NCBI RefSeq assembly: GCF_963576675.1
Contig: NC_088918.1
Coordinates: forward strand, 63,195,001 to 63,259,000
DNA: 64,000 nucleotides
Reading direction: 5' to 3'
Origin: Euphorbia lathyris
Taxonomy: Eukaryota > Streptophyta > Magnoliopsida > Malpighiales > Euphorbiaceae
The notes beneath the pieces are model-generated. The model saw only the letters and a program-made list of their open reading frames with translations, searched no databases and was not told the origin of the DNA. Below, piece after piece: positions 11,681 through 21,598 of this stretch; the first letter of the stretch is position 1, and every line of letters begins with the position of its first letter. The translations under genes and the position numbers were made by a program.

Positions 11681-14102
11681 CCCCCGTAGTCGAAGGGTTC
11701 GGAGGGCGAACATTGAGACTATTGCGAAAATCTTCAAATAGTGTTGACGGAAGACCTTTGGTGAAGATGTCAGCGATTTGATAGCGAGATGACACGTGAA
11801 GGACACGGACTTCTCCTTTTGCAACTCGTTCTCGGACAAAGTGAATGTCCATTTCCACATGCTTAGTGCGGTGATGCTGAACCAGGTTGCCTGTGAGATA
11901 CACGGCGCTGATATTGTCACAGTACACTATTGAAGATTTCTGAATCGGACAGCCAAGTTCTAAAAGCAGATTGCGTATCCATCATGTTTCTGACACGACG
12001 TTGGCAACGCCGCGATATTCGGCCTCTACGCTGGATCGGGACAGTGTTGGCTGTCGTTTGGCGGACCAAGAGATTAGATTGTCCCCTAGGAATACACAGT
12101 AGCCTGATGTTGATCGGCGAGTGTCGGGACAGCCTACCCAATCAGCATCCGTGTAGGAGACCAATTGATTGGGAGAGGATGCTAGAAGTGTGAGGCCAAA
12201 GTCAAGAGTGCCCTGAACATACCTGAGGATGCGTTTAAGAGCAGCCATGTGTGTAGTTTTTGGGTTGTGCATGAACAAGCATATCTGTTGAACTGCGTAT
12301 GAAATATCGGGTCGGGTAAGAGTGAGATATTGAAGAGCACCAGCCAATCTTCTGTATTCGGTGGGGTCATGGTAAGGAGAACCAGAAGAGATACTGAGCT
12401 TTTGTTTGGTGTCAACAGGAGTGGTGGCCGGATTGCACGAGCTGAGTCCGGCCTTTGCAATTATTTCAGAAGCATATTTCCGCTGAGATAGGAAGAGAGA
12501 GCCAGGAGAGTGAGTCACTGATATGCCCAAAAAATAGTTCAGAGGACCCAAATCTTTCATTGCAAATTCGGAGTTCAATTTTGACATTACTGAAGCCTGA
12601 AGTGTGTCAGAATAGGTGATTAGCACTATGTCATCGACATACATAAGGATATATGCCATGTCAGAGCCTTGTTTGTAGATAAATAATGAGCTGTCAGAGA
12701 TGCTATTGGAGAAACCGATTTGAATGACAAAATTAGCAAACCGCTGATACCAGGCCCGAGGTGCCTGCTTGAGACCGTATAATGATTTTTATAGCAGACA
12801 TACATGATCAGGATATCTGGAATCTCGGAACCCCAGTGGCTGATGCATGTAGACGGTTTCAGTAAGATCACCATGCAGGAAGGCATTTTTTACGTCTAAT
12901 TGCCGAATTTTCCAATGTTTAGACAGTGCTATGCTGAGGACAGCACGAATAGTGGCTGGTTTAACCACAGGGCTAAACGTTTCACCACAATCAACTCCTG
13001 CCAACTTTCCGGAACCATTCCCAACCAGTCTTGCTTTATATTGCTCAAAGGAGCCATCTGACTTTGTTTTGTGCCTGAAAATCCACCAACTACGAATAAT
13101 ATTAGCACATTTTGGACGGGGTACAAGTACCCATGTCTTATTTGCAATAAGAGCCTCAAATTCATCAGTCATGGCTTGTATCCAGTTTGGATCACTTAAT
13201 GCATAAGAAGGTGTTTTTGGAAGCGGAGATATGGTAGGTTTTGTTAAGGCAGATAGATTTAACATTCGACACGGTTTATGGATGCCATGCTGAGCTCTTG
13301 TGGCCATTTTGTGAGTGCTAATAACTTGTAATTGAGGGGAAGATATAGAAGTATCAGAAGAAGTTTGTGAAGTATTAGGGGAGGAGATCGAAGACGAGAC
13401 ATGAGACGAATCGGACTGCGTTTGCGCTGTGCGTGCAAATGAGGAGGCGGACAGACTGTTATTTGAGGACGAGACGGGAGACGAATCAGACGATCTGTCT
13501 GGATTTGACGGAACAGCAGATGACACGGACGAGCGGACATGACTGGATTAGAGGTGAGACGACGCGGACGACTCGATTGGGCTGGACGGAGTGACGGGTG
13601 ATGAAGACTACGATACAGACGCAACAGAAATGGGGGAGGCGACAGACTCGGGATGGACGTAATTGGAACAGGGAGTATGAGTTCGAAATTGGACAGCAGG
13701 TAGGAATGTACTGTCTGACTCGGCAGAAGTTTGTGAAGGAGACGCGCAATTAGGAGGCGCGGTTGAAAACGGAAGAGTTGATTCGTCAAAAATGACATGA
13801 CGGGATATGATTATCTTATTTTTAGACATGTCCAGACACTTATATCCTCTATGATTAGATGGATACCCTAAGAAAACACATGGAGAAGAGCGAGATTCAA
13901 GCTTATTTCGTGTTTGGGATGGAATTAGAGGGAAGCAAAGGCATCCGAAGACACGTAAGTGGGAATAGGTGGGTTCCTGTTTATACAGAATTTTGGTGGG
14001 TGATTGGTATCCTAGAACTTTGTGAGGATATATATTTAGGAGATATGTTGCTAATTCGAGAGCATGTTGCCAGAATTTAAGAGGGATAGAGGCATGATGC
14101 AT
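11673..14102 (-). pseudogene. Ty1/copia pol: integrase C-terminus, RT, RNase H
   Basis: The polyprotein copies element RNA and inserts the DNA. On the minus strand 14102-13608 encodes the integrase C-terminal part (MHHASIPLKFW, then the FGCLCF and FLGYPSNHRGYKC region). 13526-12789 encodes a Ser-rich linker and the RT N-terminus (WIQAMTDEFEAL, QLDVKNAFLHGDL). 12659-11982 carries the RT core MYVDDIVL and the RNase H start (YTDADWVG), and 11927-11673 the RNase H end (YCDNISAVYL, TKHVEMDIHFVRE). All four pieces are in one reading frame, separated only by in-frame stop codons, for example one where a Trp codon is expected at 11982-11984. The catalytic part of integrase and all of gag are missing beyond about 14110, where LINE sequence on the other strand begins. 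It is inactive. Confidence 0.85.
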
Positions 14103-14411
14103 TACTGTTCTAAAGCACTGGAAGATACATGGGCCTTCCGTCTCTGATCGGTAGAACTAAAAAGGCCATTTTTGCTCATTTCAGGGATAGGCTTTAGCAA
14201 CGTTTACAACACTGGAGAGGAAAAGGTATGTCTAAAGTAGGAAAAGCTACTCTTATTAGAGCGGCAGGCCAAACTATTCCCATTTATTTCATGAGTGTCT
14301 TCCTTCTCCCTGTTTCTACTGCTGACGAGCTTCAGAAAATGTTAAACTCCTTTTGGTGGGGGAATAAGAAGTCTGGAGAAAACGGATCAACTTGATGTCC
14401 TGGGACCGCTT

Positions 14412-15347
14412 ATGCGCTCCAAAATTGTTTGGGGCCTCAATTTCAAAAATTTCACTGCATTCAACCTTGCTATGTTGGGAAAACAGGGGTGGCGTCTATT
14501 CTCCAATCCATCTTCGCTTGTCAGCAGAATATACAAAGCTAAATATTACCCAAGAGGGGACTTTATGGGAGTCGCGTTAGGGCATTCACCCAGTTTCATA
14601 TGGCGAAGCATTTGGAGTTCTCAGTTAATAGTTAAGGAGGGAGTCAGATGGAAAATTGGAGATGGGAGCAGTGTGAATGTATGGAGGGATCGTTGGTTAC
14701 GGGATGAGGATTCCGAATTTGTTCAAACACCGATGATTGAGGGGTTAGAAAACTTAAAGGTATGTGATTTATTCATTCCGAATTCACGTGAATGGGAACT
14801 TGAACTTTTAGAAGAATTGTTCACTGAAAGAGATATTCGGGAGATGAATAGACTTCCAAGTCATAATGCACACACAAAAGATAGTATTATATGGTCGGCT
14901 CACCCCTCGGGGAGATATACTGTGAAGAGTGCTTACCGGTTAACTGGATCGATGGAAGGAAATGAAAGGTATCATGTGAGTGGTGCGTGGAAGAGGGTCT
15001 GGTATGCAGAGGTTCCTCACAAACTCCGGTATTTCGCCTGGCAACTAGCAAGGGGCTTCCTACTTACCCGAGTTAAGCTCCAACAGCGGGGGATCCAAAT
15101 TCTTAGTAATTGTGTGGTTTGTAATGGTCCATGGAAGGATGCGTGGCATGTTTTTATTGAATGTGGTCCCTGGAGACAAGTATGGCAGCTATCAGGATTA
15201 CTAGAGAAGATATCAGTGGCTGCGGAGGCGGCAACTAATCTTTCTGACTGGTTTTGCAGGTTGTTAAACTCGCTTTCGCCGGACATGGGGGCGATTTTCA
15301 TGATGCGGCTATGGAGCCTTTGGAAAGCTAGAAACAGTCGGCTTTGA
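14412..15347 (+). pseudogene. LINE ORF2 zf-RVT region
   Basis: This 311-codon stretch is the part of plant L1 ORF2 after the reverse transcriptase. The segments WRLFSNPSSLVSRIYKAKYY, WKIGDGSSVNVWRDRWL and the zinc-binding zf-RVT module follow in normal order. The module is visible as CVVCNGPWKDAWHVFIECG (about residues 234-252), with paired cysteines, His and Cys. It is used by the element-encoded reverse transcriptase to act on its RNA in target-primed insertion. The frame is continuous here but lacks everything upstream, and a frameshift at its end separates it from RNase H. Confidence 0.8.
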
Positions 15348-15853
15348 ACCAAGAGGTGACGGAACCAGATAAAATCGATTGGATCGCTGCCTGCACGTTG
15401 AGTGATTGGTCGCAGGCTCAATCCCTTAAGCAGACGGACGACGCAGCGAAACGAGAAAGGCGAGAGGATCCACGCAATTGCAGCAGATGGCACCCGTCGG
15501 ATCCTGGACATGTCTCCTGCTGCACAGACGCTGCAAAATTCAGCAATACTGAAATGGCGGGGTGTGGAGCTGCTGTCCGCGATTCTGGCGGTAATTTTAT
15601 CATGGGGAGGGCGAAAAAATTATCTTGTTGTCCAACGGTTCAGGAATGTGAAGCTACCGCACTCCTTCAGGCGATGCAATGGACAGTAAGCCATAACCTC
15701 AAAGACGTTGTCTTTGAATCGGACGCTAAACAGGTTGTCGAAGCTGTCAACGGAGACAAGGCGGATGATTCAGAGCTAGGAGATATCATTGCTCAATGTC
15801 GGGCAATCTTAACAGCTAATGACTATTACTCAGTCAAGTGGATTAGGCGATAA
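15344..15853 (+). pseudogene. LINE ORF2 RNase H domain (RVT_3-like)
   Basis: This degrades the RNA strand of the RNA-DNA hybrid during LINE insertion. Acidic residues of the RNase H fold are recognisable: the first Asp in CCTDAAKF, the Glu in QECEATALLQAM and the second Asp in FESDAKQVVEAV. A stop codon at 15851 interrupts the frame just before VNRLAHAIAQSS, which corresponds to the last conserved motif. It is in a different frame from the preceding zf-RVT region, so at least one indel has occurred. Plant L1 elements commonly carry such a C-terminal RNase H. Confidence 0.75.
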
Positions 15854-16499
15854 GTAAACAGATTGGCTCATGCTATTGCACAGTCTTCTCATTTTATAAC
15901 TTGTCCCACATTTTCTTTACCGAGTTTCGTTTCTATTGATTTGTTGAACACCTGCCAGTTAAGGTACATTGATTAATTCATTCATTATTTGATTAAAAAA
16001 AAAAGAAAAACATTCTTAAACTAACTCAATTCAATAATATAATATCTTAACAGTCTTGCATCTTCAAAGCGAGAGTATAAACTGTGATAAAAGTAGGAAG
16101 ATCTTTATAAATGAGAAGGAGGACAAGGAAGAGTTGTTTAGCAGAATTTTTCTAAAGATAAAAAGAAAATTAATTGCAGGTAGACATATAAACTGAAAAG
16201 ATATTGGGTTTTATATTTTTCAATTTTTTTTCAGTATTATGTTTCGAGAAAACCAATAAAGCAACTAAGCCTCACTTTCATCCACCTCAGTTTTTGTGTA
16301 TGGGAGGAAAGAAATTAGGGGTGGAAACAGGGTGAGGATTCCTCAAAACCGATGATAGATGGAAAATTCTCAAAATATTCGTGGATGTAGATGGGATGGT
16401 GGAATTTTTCCCAGGACCATCAGGATTCCCATCCCGAATAAATAGTATTAGTTATATATTAGGCTTTTTATATAATTATCATAAATGATGACAATATTT

Positions 16500-16800
16500 A
16501 GGGGGTGTTGGTTGCTCATTTTCATGCTCCTTTTTGCCTTTTCACTTCAAAATAGACGGTTCTAGGTATTTGGTTAGTGACCTCATGTTTTCGTTTTACA
16601 TCTGAGCAGCATTAGGTGTTTGGTTAGTGATCTCCTGTTTGCCTTTTACACCCGAAAAGCAGTCTTTTACAAAAGCAGAGAATCTCTGCTTTTTGGAAAA
16701 GCAGCTTTTTCAAACAACAAACAACAAACCGTAACAGCAACAGCAAACCGTAACAGCAAACAACAACAGCAACCAGTAGGTAAAACAAACGGACCCTTAG
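16500..16800. mobile_element. hAT-like MITE
   Basis: The element starts near GGGGGTGTTGGTTGCTC and ends AAACAAACGGACCCTTAG. Ends of the GGGTCCGTTTGTTT type are typical of small hAT elements. The inside holds AACAGCAAACCGTAACAGC-type repeats. A shorter relative is found at 38545-38695. Between 16004 and 16500 I see only AT-rich DNA and a short GGGGTGGAAACAGGG-type repeat (16316-16440) that I could not assign. Confidence 0.5.
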
Positions 16801-17296
16801 ACTTAATCAAATTGATAACTGTTATTTGCACTATATCATAAACATTGTTTTTTATTTTAAAAATGTTATATAAGAAAAGGATATTTCTGAATTTTTGCCC
16901 TCTTTTTCAACTTTCTTTGAAACTAAAACTCCCATTCTGCAGTTCTGTCATTATCGGCTCTAACACCATTATTAAAACTTAGTGGGATTCATTACAAATT
17001 ACGGCGAATATTTCCATCAGAAAATGAGAGATGGAGAAGATGAGATGATCATGTATTTTAAGATCCATTAATTATAACAGCGCTGTTAATGATGGAAAAA
17101 ATATTACAATAAATTTTTTAACTAAATATAAACTGTGGAATTGACAAAAGTTAAATAAAAATAATCAGTTATTGATAAAATTGAAAATAAGGTTTGAATT
17201 AACTGTCAATTCTTTATGATACATGCTTTTTCGTGTAATTTTCTCTTATATATTTATGTGTTCTTAAAAAAATCAAAATATGATTTTATTTATTTT

Positions 17297-17850
17297 AGGG
17301 AGGTGAAAAAATACCCCTAACGTTTACAGTCAGAAGCAGTTTTACCTTTAACATCTAAAATGGTGCAATTTTAACTCTAACGTTGGCAGCCAAGAGTAAT
17401 TTTACCCCTAACGTTGTCAAACTGGGTCAATTTGAAAATAATCCATCAAAATGTTTTATTGTCATCAAGACTTCACATATGAGTCATTTTATTACCCATT
17501 GGTAACAAATTATAAACATATGATTAGACATGAAAAAAACTAAAAAATATATTGTCTATTATACAAGTTGGACAAAAAAAAAATTAAAATATTACGCCGA
17601 ATTTATAAATATTAATCTCTAATTCTATTATTAAATCACAGAAAATATGATTTTTTTAAACGATCTGATATGCATTGAGACATAATAAGAAACAAAATAT
17701 TTGTGTTTTATAATAATGATCAAGCTTGCCAACATGAGATAAATTGCTCTTAACTGCAAACATTAGAAGTAAAATTGCGTCATTTTAGATGTTAAATATG
17801 AAATTGCTCCTGGTTGTAAACATTATTAATATTCTTACACCTTATCCTTT
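17297..17850. mobile_element. TIR MITE of the CCCCTAACGTT family
   Basis: The left arm (GGTGAAAAAATACCCCTAACG) and right arm (TGTAAACATTATTAATATTC...CACC) are diverged inverted repeats. They contain several copies of TTTTACCCCTAACGTT. The same family occurs at 23183-23773, 40338-40930 and 43387-59294. It is non-coding and non-autonomous. Confidence 0.6.
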
Positions 17851-17927
17851 TATTTTATCTCTCAACTGTCGGCTGCATTGGACGTTGATCTGCTAGGGTT
17901 TCATGGTGCGTGATCCTCATGAATCAC

Positions 17928-18705
17928 TGTTGGGCTTGGCCCAAATATAATTTGTGAAATAAAGCCCACCCATGTGTCTTCTTATGTCTTTGAGTTTTTC
18001 AAGTGGAAAAACATCCCACATTGCTTTCAAAGCACTTAGTGGAGATGTTTATAAAGAAGGTCCTCACATGCTTGGGGTGTGCCCCAAGGGGTGCCCACTT
18101 TTATGAAATGGTGAGGACCTATCTTCATGGTTGACCACCACACACGCGCGCGCCGTCCGACCGGGCCGGGTTGGGTTGGTGTGGTGTAAAATGTATAATG
18201 TATATTTTTTTATTGTAAAAAAATTAATTAATTAATATTATTTTTTTAATTTCGGAAATTAATTTTTATTTAATTATTTTTTACTCTAATTCAGTCTTTG
18301 TGAACGTTGTTCACAACGTCCATTTTTTCTGAACGTGTCTTCAGTCTCCTCCACCTTCCAGATTTTTCTCCTTCTCTTTCTCCATGAAATCAGAGCTCAA
18401 ACAGCTCTTTTTTCTTGTATAAATAGGTGGTGTGAGACTGCCTTCAACACACAATTTAATTTCATCCATTCGGTATTTTTTCGAAACTGAGCAAGTAAAC
18501 AGAGAGTGTATACAGAACGATTTTCGTACGGTGCAATACGAAAATCGTATTAGAGGACTGTTTTATCCTAGAGGAGACCGGAGTTCATACTGTTTGCTAA
18601 ATTCCGGCAGTTCCGCGAACGTCTTAAAGAAAGCGACATTGTCCGCGACTCTGCCCATTTAATTTTTTTCGGTCTGTTCCTATTTTCTGAGTTCGAGGAA
18701 CAACA
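17928..18705 (+). repeat. 5' LTR of copia element B
   Basis: The LTR starts TGTTGGGCTTGGCCC and ends GAGGAACAACA. The reverse-complement copy at 25192-25984 is nearly identical. Both contain a GC-rich CGCGCGCGCC stretch, a TATA box and a conserved open frame. The flanking 5 bp (ATCAC) does not match the 5 bp beyond the other LTR, which matters for the inversion model. Confidence 0.85.
18418..18426 (+). promoter_or_regulatory. TATA box in LTR of copia B
   Basis: TATAAATAG lies about 490 bp into the LTR, and the same box is conserved at 25471-25479 (minus) in the other copy. It would define the U3/R border of the element transcript, with the start expected about 30 bp downstream. Confidence 0.65.
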
Positions 18706-18731
18706 ATTCTAAGACGATTCAATTACTGCTG

Positions 18732-19880
18732 ATGGCTACCGAACAATCAAATGGGATTGCTGAGATTAACAAACCATTCCGGTTTGAAGGAGCTCATTTC
18801 CGAAGATGGAGACAGAAGATGTTGTTCTACCTCACAACAAAGAAGGTAGCTTCTGTTCTGACTTCGGAAAAACCAATTGTTCCTGAAGATGGTGACGAGG
18901 CAGATGTTCGTGCTGCTGTGTCGTGCTGCTGAGAGATGGACAGAAAATGATTTTCTGTGCAAAAATTATATACTCAATGGACTGACTGACGATCTGTATG
19001 ATTACTACACTGCTGAAGAAAAAACAGCAAAAGAAATTTGGGAAGCTCTGCAGAGGAAGTATGACACTGAGGAGGCCGGATCGAAAAAATACGCTGTAAG
19101 TCGCTACCTCAAATTCCAGATGACTGATGACAAGTCAGTGGAAATTCAATCTCATGAATTACAGAAGATAGCACATGAAATTATTTCAGAAGGTATGCCT
19201 TTAAACGATCAATTTCAAGTTGTTGTCATAATTGACAAATTGCCTCCTTCATGGAAAGATTTTAAAAAATATTTTGAGGCACAAAACAAAAGAATTTTCG
19301 ATGGAAAGTTTGATTACTCGCCTCCGAATTGAGGAGGAAGCTCGAAAACAAGATTTAAAAGAGGAAGTGCTTATTGTTTCTAATAGCACTAAAAGGTCCA
19401 CTGCGGTTCTGAAACCCACTCAAAAGAATTTTAAGAATCAGAACCGCAAACCAATCCAAAACCGCAACACTCGAGTTAATTTGAATTGGAACCTTCAAAG
19501 GAACCAAAATAGGCCACAGCAACAACCACCTAGAAATGATGATGCTTTCCTATGCTTTAACTGTGGGAAACCAGGTCATATGGCACGTAAGTGCAGGAAC
19601 AGGCCAAACACTACTCCTAGTGTTAACCTGACTGAAGAGCAACATAACTTTGTTGCTATGATTTCTGAGATCAACCTCATAGGTGGATCAGATGGGTGGT
19701 GGGTAGACACTGGTGCTTCTCGCCATGTTTGCTATGATAGAAGTATGTTCAAAATATACAGTGCTGTGACCGAAGATAAGAAAGTGTTATTGGGTGATTC
19801 CCATACCGCTATTGTTGCTGGAATTGGTAGTGTGGAATTGAACTTCACATCTGGAAAAACATTAACTTTGAAGTGTGTTT
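18732..19880 (+). pseudogene. Copia B gag and protease, truncated
   Basis: Gag packages the element RNA, and the protease cleaves the polyprotein. The ATG at 18732 follows the LTR by 26 bp. The gag start FEGAHFRRWRQKMLFYLTT is followed by a 13-bp tandem duplication near 18910-18935 that shifts the frame. The capsid then continues (DFLCKNYILNGLTDDLYDYY). A second shift near 19312 leads into RLRIEEEARKQ. Further on are the CCHC knuckle CFNCGKPGHMARKC and the aspartic protease motif WWVDTGASRHV. Coding similarity stops abruptly at about 19880, before the expected end of the protease, where F-box sequence begins. The rest of this element's pol lies inverted at 26498-29220. It is inactive. Confidence 0.85.
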
Positions 19881-19881
19881 G

Positions 19882-20236
19882 GAGTAAGCCAAGATCATCT
19901 CTATTTTGTGCATGTAAATTATGTCCGTACTAGAATTTGGAGATGTCAGGCGCTTGAAGGAAAATATACTTAGAGTTCTCATAGAATATTTTATATGGAT
20001 TGGATTGTTGAACAAAAACATATCTTTGCCGAATAATGAGAATCTTAAGGTATTAGCTATAGATCCCTTGGATTGTAATATCTTATATCTTTCATCATCG
20101 GAAATCTCTTGCATCCTTGGCATTTACTTGCTCGATTTAGGAAGGAAAGAGATAAGGAAGCTCTGTTCTTTTCCACTGGAATCAGGGAATGCTAGGTGTT
20201 GTGATATGCGGAGTTTGATGTTTCTTCAATCCAGCT
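19882..20236 (+). pseudogene. F-box pseudogene, 3' portion
   Basis: This matches the C-terminal quarter of the intact F-box gene at 41654-42949, from AATCATCTCTACTTTGTGCA onward. It includes PLDCNILYLSSSEISC and a C-terminus RSLMFLQSS ending at 20236. A stop near 19930 and several replacements make it non-functional. Its 5' portion is found at 29235-29950 on the opposite strand. The junction with copia sequence at 19880 is not bordered by an LTR, so this is a rearrangement breakpoint and not an insertion site. Confidence 0.85.
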
Positions 20237-20709
20237 AGCCGGCCACAGTTCCTAGGATGCCATTAGGAATGGATCCAATGGGGTCATGAAGGGCTTGAGC
20301 ACCTATTAATCGGTATAAAATCATCGAACACCTCGGTGAATCTTAAATCTATCGCTAGTTGACAGCAATTAGAAATGTTTTGGGCATATGTTTATTGCAG
20401 GATTTATAATTTATATTTTAAGTACTATAATTTTATTTAACTAATGTAGTTGGTATTATATATGATTCATATGGTCCAAGTTATGGATGATTTTGTTAAA
20501 GTTATACTTATGCTTATATATTTTTCTGTAGAATCGTAACAGAATACCCATAGCTCTGGCAATATCAGCTATTATTCGTTTAACCTAGAATTCCCAAGAG
20601 AGCATGTTTCAAGGAAACCGGTCTAGGCGGTCGTCTAGAACCTCCGATTTTAGAGGGCTTTCAATCAGGATATCCGATTTAAAAGGCCTCAAATTCTAAA
20701 TATATTTTA

Positions 20710-21540
20710 GGCTTAATGCTCTCGCAGTCCCCTTAACTTGTTCAAATTAGTCATTTTACTCCTCCAACTGATCGAATGTCCTATTTACTCCTTTTAACTC
20801 AATAAAAATGGTATTTCTCACCCCCTCAACTTGTCCATTTATCCTCCCAACTCATAGAATGTTCTATTTACCCCCATTAACTCCACAAAAGTGGTATTTC
20901 TCACTCATTGCAATCCGTTATCGAGCCCTAAATTGATACTATTTTTTTCACGTTAAACCTATATTGGTGCTATTTTATACGTGGAACCTAAATTGATACT
21001 TTCTTAAAAGCCATATGCCTATTTTGGTACCTCATCCTTACGTATAATTTAACTTGTTTATAATAATGTTCTTGTTATTTGTATCTTTTATTCATTCATT
21101 CTCTTTTCAATTTTTTTGGCTAGTTAAATTTTGATCATCTAATTATTGTAATACAATATTATTGTAATAAACACATGAAGGATCAATATAATTATCAAAT
21201 TAAAACAAAATAAAAAAATTGATATTAAAAAATATATTTTCAAACTCATTTGAATAAGTCATATTAATTTTGCACTATAAAGGAGTAAGAAATACTACTT
21301 TTATGGAGTTAAGGGGGTAAATAGGATCATAAGAGGTGAGAAATACCATTTTTATGGAGTTAAGAGGGTAAATAGGACATTCGATGAGTTGGGAAGGGGT
21401 AAAATAACCAATTTGGACAAGTTAAAGGGGTGGAAAATACTATTTTTATGGAGTTAAGGGGGTAAATAGGACATTCGATTAGTTGGAGGAATAAAATGAC
21501 CAGTTTGGACAAGTTAAGGGGGATAGAGGAGCATTAGACC
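20710..21540. mobile_element. MULE-like TIR element with 9-bp TSD
   Basis: The element starts GGCTTAATGCTCTCG and ends GAGCATTAGACC. It is flanked by perfect 9-bp duplications TATATTTTA (20701-20709 and 21541-21549). The TIR arms contain tandem units of the type GGAGTTAAGGGGGTAAATAGG, three on the right and about two on the left. No ORF is present, so it depends on a transposase elsewhere. Confidence 0.8.
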
Positions 21541-21598
21541 TATATTTTAATTAGAATAATTATTTAGATCTCAATTGTTTTTTTTTTAAAGAATGTGA

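Larger units (their letters stand above)
14115..16003 (+). mobile_element. 5'-truncated L1-type LINE
   Basis: Coding similarity starts near 14120 with the C-terminal part of a plant L1 reverse transcriptase (YMGLPSLIGRTKKAIF, then LIRAAGQTIPIYFMSVF), already broken by stop codons. It continues through a zf-RVT domain and an RNase H domain, and ends in an A-rich tail at 15993-16003. The endonuclease and RT core are missing, as usual for 5'-truncated LINE copies. The element abuts the minus-strand copia pol. I could not find convincing flanking duplications. Confidence 0.8.

Noticed and set aside
13259..13798. 179-codon minus ORF rich in Leu, Arg and Pro
   Set aside because: It is an out-of-frame shadow of the copia linker between integrase and RT.
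15017..15511. 164-codon minus ORF
   Set aside because: It is antisense to the LINE zf-RVT and RNase H region and has no recognisable motif.
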